64,000 bases of DNA from Alkalicella caledoniensis (GCF_014467015.1 NZ_CP058559.1:930001-994000); one strand, 5' to 3'. Shown: positions 36,344 to 45,357, counted from the stretch's first letter. Program-made: numbers and translations. The notes: generated by a model not told the origin, from the sequence alone.

Positions 36344-37565
36344 AAAACTGAAAACGAAGCTCTTACTTCCCGCTGACTATAATCCGCGTAAGGACTTAAA
36401 ACCTGGAGATGCTGAATACGATAAACTCAAACGTTCCATTGAGCAGTTTGGATATGTTGAACCGGTCATCTGGAACAAGACCACTGGTAGAGTTGTAGGT
36501 GGCCACCAGAGATTGAAAGTGCTCCTGGATTTAGGAATGACCGAAGTTGAGTGTGTGGTCATCGAGATGGATGAAGATAAAGAAAAGGCGCTCAACATTG
36601 CCCTTAATAAAATCAGTGGTGATTGGGATAAGGATAAGCTAGCCCTACTTATCGCTGATCTGCAGGGTGCTGACTTTGATATCTCCCTTACTGGTTTTGA
36701 TCCTTCTGAGCTAGATGACCTGTTTAAGGATTCCCTGAAGGAAGGCACTCACGATGATGAATTTGATGTGGATGCTGAGCTGGAAAAACCCGCTATGACA
36801 AAACTTGGTGACGTCTGGAAGCTAGGGCCTCATAGGCTGGTCTGTGGTGATTCAACTAAGTCAGAAAACTTCACGGTTCTTATGGATGGAAAGCTGGCAA
36901 ACCTTGTGGTGACAGATCCCCCTTACAATGTAAACTATGAAGGCTCTGCCGGAAAAATCAAAAACGACAATATGGGTGATTCTGCTTTCTATGAATTTCT
37001 CCTTGCTGCCTTTACCAATACGGAAGCTGTCATGACACAGGATTCCTCTATCTATGTCTTCCATGCAGATACGGAAGGGCTGAACTTTAGAAAAGCTTTC
37101 TCTGAAGCTGGCTTCTATCTATCCGGCACCTGCATTTGGAAAAAGCAATCGTTGGTCCTTGGTAGATCTCCATACCAGTGGCAGCATGAACCAGTGCTCT
37201 TTGGGTGGAAGAAAAAAGGTAAGCACAACTGGTACGCTGATCGAAAGCAAACCACCATCTGGGAATTTGAAAAGCCGAAGAAAAATGGCTCTCATCCAAC
37301 AATGAAGCCTGTGGCTCTTGTGGCCCACCCGATTCTTAACTCAAGTCTTAGCAACTGCATCGTCCTCGATCCATTTGGCGGCTCTGGCAGTACCCTCATT
37401 GCCTGTGATCAGACCCAGCGGATCTGTCACACTATTGAGCTTGATGAGAAGTTTTGTGACGTTATTGTTGAACGCTACATTTCTGGAGCACAGACCTCAG
37501 ATGATGTCTATCTCCTGCGTGATGGCAAAGAATACCACTACATTGACCTCCCTGAAAATAAATAA
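36333..37565 (+). CDS. ParB-domain plus DNA methyltransferase fusion
   Basis: 410 residues. An N-terminal ParB/Srx-like domain (NPRKDLKPGDAEYDKLKRSI, VGGHQRLKVL) is fused to a beta-class N6-adenine or N4-cytosine methyltransferase, with DPPYNVNYEG near residue 190 and DPFGGSGST near residue 345. Such fusions are common in phages and protect DNA from restriction, or mark it for packaging. It overlaps metK and should use its product. Confidence 0.92.
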   Translation: MKIEKLKTKLLLPADYNPRKDLKPGDAEYDKLKRSIEQFGYVEPVIWNKTTGRVVGGHQRLKVLLDLGMTEVECVVIEMDEDKEKALNIALNKISGDWDKDKLALLIADLQGADFDISLTGFDPSELDDLFKDSLKEGTHDDEFDVDAELEKPAMTKLGDVWKLGPHRLVCGDSTKSENFTVLMDGKLANLVVTDPPYNVNYEGSAGKIKNDNMGDSAFYEFLLAAFTNTEAVMTQDSSIYVFHADTEGLNFRKAFSEAGFYLSGTCIWKKQSLVLGRSPYQWQHEPVLFGWKKKGKHNWYADRKQTTIWEFEKPKKNGSHPTMKPVALVAHPILNSSLSNCIVLDPFGGSGSTLIACDQTQRICHTIELDEKFCDVIVERYISGAQTSDDVYLLRDGKEYHYIDLPENK

Positions 37566-37581
37566 CACAACTATCGAAAGA

Positions 37582-37620
37582 TAGACTTGCTATTAACATC
37601 ACTTAGAGTGATATATGTAG
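37582..37620 (+). promoter_or_regulatory. Promoter-like element C (TTAGAGTGAT type)
   Basis: GACTTGCTATTA is followed by TTAGAGTGATATATGTA. It matches elements at 38909 and 57438 in the same spacing. TTGCTA could be a -35 and GATATA, 17 bases later, a -10. It lies in the short gap before the gene at 37648. Confidence 0.55.
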
Positions 37621-37647
37621 TAAGCAAAAAACAAGGAGGTCAAAACC

Positions 37648-38331
37648 ATGAAAATCAATTACAACGTAACCGGTAACGAACGAAAAAAGCTGGTGAAACT
37701 CATCAGTGAAATCACAGAGGTCCCTTCAAAGTACCTGGGTGTTCCATCCTGCGCTTACCAGGTCGGACCCTACCACATCGGAAAAGACGGAGAGCTAACC
37801 TTTGACAAAGAAGTGGCTCAAGACGATATCAAGATGCTGATGAAAAAACTACAAGTGGCAGGGTTTAAAGCTGAGGTGGATGAACCCGCTCCTGCTGAAG
37901 CAGAGCCCGAGGAAACTGGACTTATCATCCAGATACCAAAAGACTCCCTCTCCGATGAAGACCTGGAGAAGCTAGCCAAACTGTTAGAAGCAAAAGGCAA
38001 CCTCATCAAGAAAGCGCTTGATGTGGATGCCCTGCCCATTGAAGCCGACGAGGAACGCATTAGCTTCCCTTGGTTTTCAAAACTACCAAATCCAGACGAG
38101 ATAAAAGCCTACTCCCAGTTCATTACAAAGCTTTGTGAGATGGCGAAAACCCAAAAGAGAATCACCGTGAAAGAAAAAGACGTCGATAACGAGAAATACG
38201 CATTCCGCTGCTTCCTTCTCCGCCTTGGATTTATTGGAGAGGAATTCAAAACCCACAGAAAGATTCTTCTTCAGAACCTCTCAGGAAGCAGTGCTTTCAA
38301 AGGAGGTGCTCAAAGTGAAGCCGATCAATAA
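37648..38331 (+). CDS. Conserved phage protein, unknown function
   Basis: 227 residues with three parts: an N-terminal segment (YNVTGNERKKLVKLISEITEVPSKYLG), an acidic proline/alanine linker (EPAPAEAEPEE), and a C-terminal domain (SFPWFSKLPNPDEIKAYSQF, then a basic stretch). Related proteins occur in this position in clostridial prophages, sometimes named 'virulence-related', without known function. CAAGGAGG precedes the ATG. Confidence 0.78.
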   Translation: MKINYNVTGNERKKLVKLISEITEVPSKYLGVPSCAYQVGPYHIGKDGELTFDKEVAQDDIKMLMKKLQVAGFKAEVDEPAPAEAEPEETGLIIQIPKDSLSDEDLEKLAKLLEAKGNLIKKALDVDALPIEADEERISFPWFSKLPNPDEIKAYSQFITKLCEMAKTQKRITVKEKDVDNEKYAFRCFLLRLGFIGEEFKTHRKILLQNLSGSSAFKGGAQSEADQ

Positions 38332-38563
38332 AGAAAGACTGGCCCACCTACGCAAGCAGTACCCCGCTGGCGCCAGGGTCCAGCTCCTTTCGATGGATGA
38401 TGTGCAAGCACCACCAGCGGGCACAAAAGGCACCGTGTGGGGCGTGGATGACACAGGTTCCATCATGGTTCAGTGGGACAACGGCAGCAGCTTGAATGTG
38501 GTTTACGGCATTGATTCCTGCAAAGTAATTGATGAAAAATCCAGGAAGGAGTCACAGCAATGA
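38315..38563 (+). CDS. DUF4314 protein
   Basis: 82 residues from a GTG at 38315, with AAAGGAGG upstream inside the previous gene. The pattern RLAHLRKQYPAGARVQLLSMDD, then GTKGTVWGVDDTGSIMVQWDNGSSLNVVYG, is that of DUF4314, a small beta-barrel-like (SH3-like) fold. Role unknown; overlaps both neighbours. Confidence 0.82.
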   Translation: MKPINKERLAHLRKQYPAGARVQLLSMDDVQAPPAGTKGTVWGVDDTGSIMVQWDNGSSLNVVYGIDSCKVIDEKSRKESQQ

Positions 38564-38871
38564 AGGCATTATTTGGTCGAAAGTTCTACAACCTTAAGGA
38601 ATTAAAAGAAGCAACTGAAGAGGCAAAAGAAGATGGCGTCATTGGTTCTGATTACACTGTGATTCGAGAAGTTGAACTCAGTGATTCAGAGTTTAAAAAG
38701 TTCACCAGTGATTTTCTAGAGGACCAGCCCTGGATCAAGAAGTCAGATGGCGGCACCAACGAAAAAGGTGAGCTTCGATGCATTAGGGTCATTAACAAAG
38801 ACACTGGTGAAAAGATACTCACCAATCCGGAAGGCTACGACTATCCACGCTACTGTGGGATTGAAGACTAG
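38560..38871 (+). CDS. Phage protein, unknown function
   Basis: 103 residues, charged and without membrane segments; begins MKALFGRKFYNLKELKEA and ends in YDYPRYCGIED. The start overlaps the previous stop (ATGA). I recognise no family. Confidence 0.7.
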   Translation: MKALFGRKFYNLKELKEATEEAKEDGVIGSDYTVIREVELSDSEFKKFTSDFLEDQPWIKKSDGGTNEKGELRCIRVINKDTGEKILTNPEGYDYPRYCGIED

Positions 38872-38908
38872 CCTCTAAGCCAGAAACCTGCTCTATTACT
38901 ACAGAAAT

Positions 38909-38949
38909 GACTTGCTATTATTCTCGTTTAGAGTGATATATGTAATACC
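38909..38949 (+). promoter_or_regulatory. Promoter-like element D (TTAGAGTGAT type)
   Basis: GACTTGCTATTATT is followed by TTTAGAGTGATATATGTA, nearly identical to element C at 37582. It lies in the gap before the gene at 38983. Confidence 0.55.
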
Positions 38950-38982
38950 AAAACAAAACCACACTAAATGGAGGATGAGAAC

Positions 38983-39339
38983 ATGAAAGAAATCAAAGCA
39001 TTTGAAGAGGCCAAAGCAACCGGCGCAAATTTTAAGGAGTCTGGAATCAACAGCACCATGTACTGGGCCTACGAAAGAAGCAAGGAAGCGGGAAACGACA
39101 CTATCGACTTTTCCGAGGTCATTTGGGATTACGACATCGAACCCATTGTTAAAGCCTGCAAAGCCTACGGAATTGACCACATCACCATTTCTAGCACCTT
39201 TTCAGGGCTGATTTCAACCTTAGCCGAATTTGAAAAGCACGGCTGCAAGATGGACGGACTTACCAAGGTTAAGACAAGCTACACCGACTGGCAAACAGGA
39301 GAAAAGCAAATTCTACCAGCAATCTTGGTTAGGATTTAA
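38983..39339 (+). CDS. Phage protein, unknown function
   Basis: 118 residues from the ATG at 38983, with TGGAGGATG upstream. The segment TIDFSEVIWDYDIEPIVKACK and ITISSTFSGLISTLAEFEKHGC is a compact alpha/beta pattern found in small phage proteins of this position. No function is known to me. Confidence 0.75.
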   Translation: MKEIKAFEEAKATGANFKESGINSTMYWAYERSKEAGNDTIDFSEVIWDYDIEPIVKACKAYGIDHITISSTFSGLISTLAEFEKHGCKMDGLTKVKTSYTDWQTGEKQILPAILVRI

Positions 39340-39351
39340 GGGGGTTAGACC

Positions 39352-39576
39352 ATGTGGAGAAAAGGTGAAATTGAAGTCGAAAACAGAACCATTCATTACT
39401 GGATCAAAAGCTTTGACTTAGGCTCCCCTTATGGCATTGATGAAGGTAGAATATCAAAACTGATGCTAAAGCGAGATGGCCAGATCATTGCAAACTTTGA
39501 TAGAGGCTGGGACATTGAACCCATCGATGAAAATGCAAAGGCTGCACTTGAAGTTTTGATGAAGAAATACAATTAA
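39352..39576 (+). CDS. Small phage protein, unknown function
   Basis: 74 residues; starts 12 bases after the previous stop, with GGGGG upstream. IHYWIKSFDLGSPYGIDEG and MLKRDGQIIANFDRGW look like a small beta-rich domain. Unknown role; probably co-transcribed with the previous gene. Confidence 0.72.
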   Translation: MWRKGEIEVENRTIHYWIKSFDLGSPYGIDEGRISKLMLKRDGQIIANFDRGWDIEPIDENAKAALEVLMKKYN

Positions 39577-39634
39577 CAACAAGAGAAAAACGCAAAACGG
39601 ATTTGGGCTGCATAGCTCTTTTCCTCGTTACAGA

Positions 39635-39656
39635 AGACCTTAGGGTCTATTTTTTA
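39635..39656 (+). terminator. Attenuator-like hairpin before the large terminase
   Basis: AGACC pairs with GGTCT around TTAG, followed by ATTTTTT. The large terminase ribosome binding site (AAAGGAGGTG, 39666-39675) starts 10 bases further on. Confidence 0.65.
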
Positions 39657-39718
39657 TGTCTTTTTAAAGGAGGTGTCCGCATATCCGAAAACTAAAGAAG
39701 TATAAACCAACCACTTAC

Positions 39719-41284
39719 ATGGCGAAGGATTCCCATTACAGCAAGGAGATGGCGGACTATGCAGTTGGTTTTATTGAATGCCTCTCCCACACCAAAGGAA
39801 CCTGGGCAGGGAAGCCCTTTGAATTGATAGATTGGCAAGAACAAATCATCCGGGATTTATTTGGAACCATCAAACCAAATGGCTATCGCCAGTTTAATAC
39901 AGCGTATGTAGAGATTCCAAAGAAGATGGGAAAAAGTGAGCTTGCGGCGGCTGTTGCCCTGCTCTTAACCTGTGGGGATAACGAAGAACGTGCTGAGGTT
40001 TATGGCTGCGCTGCAGATCGTAACCAAGCCTCCATCGTTTTTAACGTGGCTGCTGATATGGTGCGAATGTGCCCTGCATTATCCAAGCGGGTAAAGATTC
40101 TGGACTCACAGAAAAGACTGATCTACCAACCTACTGGAAGCATCTATCAAGTGCTTTCTGCCGATGTTGGAAACAAACACGGCTTTAACACCCATGGCGT
40201 TGTCTTTGATGAGCTCCACACACAACCAAACCGAAAACTCTATGATGTTATGACCAAAGGTAGTGGTGATGCCAGGATGCAACCTTTGTACTTTCTTATC
40301 ACCACTGCAGGTGATAATCAAAACAGCATCTGCTGGGAGGTTCATCAAAAAGCACTGGATATTATGGCAGGAAGAAAGAACGATCCTACCTTCTACCCCG
40401 TCATTTATGGCGCAGCACTAGAGGATGACTGGTCAGATCCAAAGGTGTGGAAAAAAGCAAACCCATCCCTTGGCATCACTGTAAGCATGGATAAAGTAAA
40501 AATGGCCTATGAGTCTGCGAAACAAAACCCTGCGGAAGAAAACAGCTTCAGGCAGCTTCGACTCAATCAATGGGTTAAGCAGGCTATTCGCTGGATGCCT
40601 ATGGATAAATGGGATGCCTGTGCTTTTCCGGTTAATCCAGAAGCCCTAAAAGGTCGCATCTGTTATGGCGGACTGGACCTTTCCTCTTCCACTGACATTA
40701 CAGCCTTCGTACTTGTATTCCCTCCGCAGGATGAAGACGACAAATATGTGGTTCTTCCATACTTCTGGATACCAGAAGACAGTATTGACCTTAGGGTTAG
40801 GCGGGATCATGTGAATTATGATGTGTGGCAAAAACAAGGCTTCCTTCTAACCACCGAAGGTAACGTGGTCCACTACGGATTCATCGAAACCTTCATCGAG
40901 GAGCTTGGGATGAAATATAACATCCGTGAGATTGCCTTTGACCGATGGGGAGCAGTTCAGATGACACAGAACCTAGAAAATCTAGGTTTCACCGTTGTTC
41001 CTTTTGGTCAGGGCTTCAAAGATATGTCACCACCAACTAAGGAACTGATGAAGCTGACATTGGAAGAAAAAATCGCTCATGGAGGTCATCCTGTTCTCCG
41101 CTGGATGATGGACAATATATTTATTAGAACTGACCCTGCTGGGAATATCAAAGCAGACAAAGAAAAATCCACCGAGAAGATTGACGGTGCTGTAGCCACA
41201 ATCATGGCTCTTGACCGAGCGATTCGCTGTGGTGGAGAAGCCGGTAATTCCGTTTATGATGATCGAGGTCTTTTAATCTTATAA
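39719..41284 (+). CDS. terL: Large terminase subunit (packaging ATPase and nuclease)
   Basis: 521 residues from the ATG at 39719. The ATPase Walker A-like loop is EIPKKMGKSELAA, Walker B is HGVVFDELHTQ, and the nuclease domain starts at YGGLDLSSSTDITAF. The strong AAAGGAGGTG at 39666-39675 is too far (43 bases) from this ATG. It fits a start at 39683, where the in-frame codon is ATC, giving RKLKKYKPTTY in front of the ATG. Relatives often begin with such a basic segment, so the true start may be a non-standard codon, or the original start has been mutated. Confidence 0.93.
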   Translation: MAKDSHYSKEMADYAVGFIECLSHTKGTWAGKPFELIDWQEQIIRDLFGTIKPNGYRQFNTAYVEIPKKMGKSELAAAVALLLTCGDNEERAEVYGCAADRNQASIVFNVAADMVRMCPALSKRVKILDSQKRLIYQPTGSIYQVLSADVGNKHGFNTHGVVFDELHTQPNRKLYDVMTKGSGDARMQPLYFLITTAGDNQNSICWEVHQKALDIMAGRKNDPTFYPVIYGAALEDDWSDPKVWKKANPSLGITVSMDKVKMAYESAKQNPAEENSFRQLRLNQWVKQAIRWMPMDKWDACAFPVNPEALKGRICYGGLDLSSSTDITAFVLVFPPQDEDDKYVVLPYFWIPEDSIDLRVRRDHVNYDVWQKQGFLLTTEGNVVHYGFIETFIEELGMKYNIREIAFDRWGAVQMTQNLENLGFTVVPFGQGFKDMSPPTKELMKLTLEEKIAHGGHPVLRWMMDNIFIRTDPAGNIKADKEKSTEKIDGAVATIMALDRAIRCGGEAGNSVYDDRGLLIL

Positions 41285-41377
41285 TTCCATTTTCCATATG
41301 ATACAATAAATGTAATAGGCTAAGTTTTTATGTAGATAAGTAGAATAAAACGCAATAGTCATAAAGGGGGTGCATTT

Positions 41378-41497
41378 ATGAGCGAGTATTTTGATATGAA
41401 AAGTGATAAGTGGAAAACAACAGTAAAATGGTGTTTAAGAATGGGAGTTGCTTTAGGTCTTATAATTGGGGGCAAAATATTATATAAAATATTGTAA
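41378..41497 (+). CDS. Very small single-span membrane protein (39 aa)
   Basis: 39 residues: a polar N-terminus (SEYFDMKSDKWKTTVKW) and one hydrophobic span (MGVALGLIIGGKILYKIL). AAGGGGG lies 8 bases before the ATG. It sits in an AT-rich gap of 339 bases between large terminase and portal, with a possible promoter (TACAAT near 41301) and a terminator after it, which is the layout of a phage moron. Function unknown. Confidence 0.55.
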   Translation: MSEYFDMKSDKWKTTVKWCLRMGVALGLIIGGKILYKIL

Positions 41498-41573
41498 TCT
41501 TTTTAAGACGCATTCTTTATATTATATGATCTACAGTTATCATGAATTTAATAGTATCAAAATTAAGCATCTA

Positions 41574-41596
41574 TCTCCAGAGTAGGTGCTTTTTTC
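41574..41596 (+). terminator. Attenuator-like hairpin before the portal gene
   Basis: AGCATCTA pairs with TAGGTGCT (one G-T), followed by six T. AAGGAG of the portal gene starts 13 bases later. Confidence 0.7.
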
Positions 41597-41623
41597 ATGC
41601 CCATTTTAAGGAGAGTGATGTCC

Positions 41624-42880
41624 ATGGGAATACTGCAAGGAATATTTAAGGCACGTGATAAGCCTAAAGACGCTCTTAGTGGAAGCCGCTATAGTTTCTT
41701 TTTTGGAAATACTAGTGCTGGTAAGCCAGTTAATGAGCAAACCGCTATGCAGATGACCGCAGTGTATAGCTGCGTAAGAATCTTATCCGAGACCTTAGCT
41801 GGTCTACCACTTCATGTGTATAAGTACAATGATTCAGGTGGCAAGGAGAAAAACCTAAATCACCCGCTTTATAAACTGCTTCATGATGAACCAAACCCTG
41901 AGATGACTTCTTTTGCGTTTAGAGAGACGCTGATGAGTCATCTTTTATTATGGGGAAATGCCTATGCTCAGATAATTAGAAATGCACGTGGTGAAGTGAT
42001 TTCTCTCTACCCACTCATGCCAAACAAAATGACGGTCGATCGCGATTCAAGTGGTCGGCTTTTCTATTTGTACCAGCGTGGCAATGAGGATGTCCCTACT
42101 CTTGGCAAAGAGCATCAAGTGTATCTTTCACCATCAGACGTCCTTCATATCCCAGGACTTGGCTTTGACGGACTGGTAGGTTATTCACCCATTGCCATGG
42201 CAAAAAATGCTGTGGGCCTAGCCATAGCCACGGAAGAATATGGAGCTAAGTTTTTTGCTAATGGGGCTTCACCGGGAGGCGTCCTTGAACACCCCGGTAC
42301 TATCAAGGATCCTCAGAAGATTAAAGAATCCTGGAATGCAGCTTATCAAGGAAGTGGTAATGCCCACCGGGTGGCTGTCCTTGAGGAAGGTATGAAGTAT
42401 CAGCCTATTGGTATTTCTCCTGAACAGGCTCAGTTCCTAGAAACCAGAAAGTTCCAGATCAATGAGATCGCTCGTATCTTTAGAGTGCCCCCTCATATGC
42501 TTGCTGATCTAGAGAAGTCATCCTTTAGTAACATCGAACAGCAATCACTGGAATTTGTAAAATACACCCTCGACCCTTGGGTGGTCCGCTGGGAACAGTC
42601 CATGTGTAGAGCGCTGCTAATGGAAAGTGAGAAGCCTAATATCTTTATCAAGTTTAATGTGGATGGCCTTCTGCGTGGTGACTATGTAAGTCGTATGAGT
42701 GGCTATGCTACTGCCCGGCAGAATGGCTGGATGAGCGCCAATGATATCAGAGAGCTAGAAAATCTGGATAGAATTCCAGAATCCTTTGGTGGCGACCTCT
42801 ACCTCATCAACGGCGCAATGACAAAATTACAGGACGCAGGCGCGTTCGCAAATATCAAAGAAACGGAGGAACCTAAATGA
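41624..42880 (+). CDS. Portal protein (HK97 type)
   Basis: 418 residues from the ATG at 41624 (AAGGAG 10 bases upstream; the ATG at 41618 is only 4 bases away). AMQMTAVYSCVRILSETLAGLPLHVY, SHLLLWGNAYAQIIR, GASPGGVLEHPG, and NEIARIFRVPPHMLADLEKSSFSNIEQQ are standard HK97-type portal segments. It forms the dodecameric DNA entry ring of the head. Ends with a 4-base overlap (ATGA) with the protease gene. Confidence 0.95.
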   Translation: MGILQGIFKARDKPKDALSGSRYSFFFGNTSAGKPVNEQTAMQMTAVYSCVRILSETLAGLPLHVYKYNDSGGKEKNLNHPLYKLLHDEPNPEMTSFAFRETLMSHLLLWGNAYAQIIRNARGEVISLYPLMPNKMTVDRDSSGRLFYLYQRGNEDVPTLGKEHQVYLSPSDVLHIPGLGFDGLVGYSPIAMAKNAVGLAIATEEYGAKFFANGASPGGVLEHPGTIKDPQKIKESWNAAYQGSGNAHRVAVLEEGMKYQPIGISPEQAQFLETRKFQINEIARIFRVPPHMLADLEKSSFSNIEQQSLEFVKYTLDPWVVRWEQSMCRALLMESEKPNIFIKFNVDGLLRGDYVSRMSGYATARQNGWMSANDIRELENLDRIPESFGGDLYLINGAMTKLQDAGAFANIKETEEPK

Positions 42881-43575
42881 AGAAATTTTGGAACTGGGCG
42901 CGTGATGAAAACACTGGCGTCCGAACACTATATCTAGACGGCGTTATTGCCGAAGACTCATGGTTTGACGATGATGTCACCCCTAAGGCATTTAAAGCAG
43001 AGCTTACTGCCGGTGAGGGTGACATAGTTATTTGGCTCAATTCTCCAGGAGGTGATTGCATTGCTGCTAGTCAGATTTACGCCATGCTGATGGATTACAA
43101 GGGTACTGTTACCGTAAAGATTGACGGTATTGCAGCCTCAGCCGCCTCAGTCATCGCCATGGCGGGGACAACGGTGCTTATGGCACCAACTGCCCTCATG
43201 ATGGTCCATAACCCCCTTACGGTGGCCATTGGAGACAGCGAGGAAATGAAAAAAGCCATCGCCATGCTTTCTGAAGTTAAGGAGAGCATCATCAATGCCT
43301 ATGAAATCAAGACAGGCCAGTCAAGAACAAAGCTCTCCCATCTTATGGATGCAGAAACCTGGCTCAATGCAAAGAAGGCCATCGAGCTTGGTTTTGCGGA
43401 TGGCATCTTGGAGGACGAAAAGAAAAGAAATCAGACCGAAGACTTTACCTATGCCTTTAGCCGCAGAGCTGTTACCAACTCTCTACTGGATAAGGTAAAA
43501 CCCAAACTAGAAAAAGAGAATACTGGCACCCCAATTGAGTCGCTAGAAAAGCGGCTTTCTTTGATTCAACACTAA
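42877..43575 (+). CDS. ClpP-like prohead protease
   Basis: 232 residues. The ClpP/S14 fold shows as IVIWLNSPGGDCIAASQIYAML, the catalytic serine in IAASAASVIAMAG, and the histidine in ALMMVHNP. It should trim capsid and scaffold during head maturation. The start overlaps the portal stop. Confidence 0.93.
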   Translation: MKKFWNWARDENTGVRTLYLDGVIAEDSWFDDDVTPKAFKAELTAGEGDIVIWLNSPGGDCIAASQIYAMLMDYKGTVTVKIDGIAASAASVIAMAGTTVLMAPTALMMVHNPLTVAIGDSEEMKKAIAMLSEVKESIINAYEIKTGQSRTKLSHLMDAETWLNAKKAIELGFADGILEDEKKRNQTEDFTYAFSRRAVTNSLLDKVKPKLEKENTGTPIESLEKRLSLIQH

Positions 43576-43594
43576 ATTTTAGGAGGAAAACACT

Positions 43595-44803
43595 ATGAAT
43601 AAAATTCTTGAACTGCGTGAAAAAAGAGCAAAATCCTGGGAAGCTGCTAAAGCATTCCTCGATACCAAAAGAGGTACAGATGGTATCGTATCTGCTGAAG
43701 ACACTGCAACTTATGAAAAAATGGAAGCGGATGTGGTTGCCCTTGGCAAAGAAATTGATCGTCTTGAAAAGCAAGAAGCACTAGACCGTGAGCTTTCAAA
43801 GCCACTTAACACACCGCTTACCGGGAAACCTATCTTCCAGGGTATGGAATCCAAAGGCGGCAGAGCCTCCGCAGAATACCAGAAAGCATTCTGGAATGCT
43901 ATGAGAACCCGTTCTGGTGAAGGGCTCGATCCTGTTATTAAGAATGCACTGCAGATTGGTACTGACACTGAAGGTGGCTATCTTGTACCGGATGAATTCG
44001 AGCGTACCCTTATTGAAGCTTTGGATGAAGAGAATATTTTCAGAAAGCTGGCCAATGTCATCTCCACCTCATCTGGTGATCGTAAGATTCCAGTAGTGGC
44101 TTCCAAAGGAACTGCTTCTTGGATTGATGAAGAAGGTGCTATTCCTGAAAGCGATGATAGTTTTGGACAGGTTTCCATTGGTGCTTACAAGCTAGGTACC
44201 ATGATCAAGGTGTCTGAAGAGCTTCTTAATGACAGCGTGTTTAATCTTGGAAACTATATTGCTAGAGAGTTTGCAAGACGTATTGGTAACAAGGAAGAAG
44301 ATGCTTTCTTCACAGGAGATGGTTCTGGTAAGCCTACAGGTATTCTTGCTGCCACTGGTGGAGCACAAATCGGTGTAACTGCTGCAAGTGCTACAGCTAT
44401 TACTGTTGATGAGATTTTGGACCTCTTCTACTCTCTTAAATCGCCTTACAGAAACAAGTCCGTGTTTGTTATGAACGATGCCACTATTAAGGCCATTAGA
44501 AAACTTAAGGATGGTCAGGGTCAGTATATCTGGCAGCCTTCACTTCAGGCTGGAACACCAGATACCATTCTGAACAGACCTGTTTACACTTCATCCTACG
44601 TTCCTACCATCGCTGCATCTGCAAAGTCCATCATCTTCGGTGACTTTGGCTACTACTGGGTAGCGGATCGTCAAGGAAGAGTCTTCAAGAGACTGAATGA
44701 GCTTTATGCGGCTACTGGCCAGGTAGGTTTTGTTGCCACTCAGCGTGTGGATGGAAAGCTGATTCTTCCTGAAGCCATCAAAGTGCTTCAGCAGAAAGCA
44801 TAA
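43595..44803 (+). CDS. Major capsid protein (HK97 fold)
   Basis: 402 residues. A helical N-terminal part (LELREKRAKSWEAAKAF to LDRELSKP, about residues 1-75) is the scaffold-like delta domain removed by the protease. The HK97 body follows: ALQIGTDTEGGYLVPDEFE, SEELLNDSVFNLGNYIAREF, and FGDFGYYWVADRQGRVFKRL. AGGAGG precedes the ATG. Usually one of the most highly expressed phage products. Confidence 0.95.
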   Translation: MNKILELREKRAKSWEAAKAFLDTKRGTDGIVSAEDTATYEKMEADVVALGKEIDRLEKQEALDRELSKPLNTPLTGKPIFQGMESKGGRASAEYQKAFWNAMRTRSGEGLDPVIKNALQIGTDTEGGYLVPDEFERTLIEALDEENIFRKLANVISTSSGDRKIPVVASKGTASWIDEEGAIPESDDSFGQVSIGAYKLGTMIKVSEELLNDSVFNLGNYIAREFARRIGNKEEDAFFTGDGSGKPTGILAATGGAQIGVTAASATAITVDEILDLFYSLKSPYRNKSVFVMNDATIKAIRKLKDGQGQYIWQPSLQAGTPDTILNRPVYTSSYVPTIAASAKSIIFGDFGYYWVADRQGRVFKRLNELYAATGQVGFVATQRVDGKLILPEAIKVLQQKA

Positions 44804-44815
44804 TGGAGGTGCCCT

Positions 44816-45028
44816 ATGAGTTATAACACAAAGAACTATACCGAACAGGGCGGTGAAAAAACCGTTATTGGTGGAACTCTTGAAATCAAGGAAGGGGCGG
44901 TCGTTACTGGCCTCCCTGTTCTTGACAATCAAGCGGCAAGTACTGCTACCACAGTTGAAGATTTGGTGACGGATTTTAATGTCCTTCTCACCAAACTTAA
45001 AGCAGCAGGGCTTATGATTTCAGACTAA
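44816..45028 (+). CDS. Small head-associated protein (head fibre-like)
   Basis: 70 residues: KTVIGGTLEIKEGAVVTGLP resembles the repeating beta segment of phage head fibre proteins, followed by a short helical tail (VEDLVTDFNVLLTKLKAAG). It lies directly after the capsid gene with TGGAGG upstream. Possible head decoration; family call from a short sequence. Confidence 0.7.
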   Translation: MSYNTKNYTEQGGEKTVIGGTLEIKEGAVVTGLPVLDNQAASTATTVEDLVTDFNVLLTKLKAAGLMISD

Positions 45029-45046
45029 TGAAAGGATGGTGGAGGG

Positions 45047-45355
45047 ATGACACTGCTGGAAAAAGTAAAAGCAAACCTTATACTAGATCACTCGTCTGAT
45101 GATGAGCTGATTCAAATGTACATCACTGCCGCCACGCGGTATGCAGAAAGCTATCAGCATCATCCTGAGAACCACTATGTGGAAGCCGTTATGCCAGCCA
45201 CCACTCAGCAAGCCATCATCATGCTGTCATCTCACTTCTATGAATCCAGGGACGGCAGCACCGGTGGTTTCTTTTCAGATAATGTTCAAGCTGGACAGCA
45301 GGTATGGAATACAGTCAATCTCCTGCTGCGGCTTGATCGGGATTGGAAGGTGTAG
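45047..45355 (+). CDS. Head-tail connector (gp6-like)
   Basis: 102 residues, helical: MTLLEKVKANLILDHSSDDELIQMYITAATRYAESY, and LLRLDRDW at the end. This is the pattern of the HK97 gp6/SPP1 gp15-type adaptor that binds under the portal. GGAGGG precedes the ATG. Confidence 0.88.
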   Translation: MTLLEKVKANLILDHSSDDELIQMYITAATRYAESYQHHPENHYVEAVMPATTQQAIIMLSSHFYESRDGSTGGFFSDNVQAGQQVWNTVNLLLRLDRDWKV

Positions 45356-45357
45356 TT

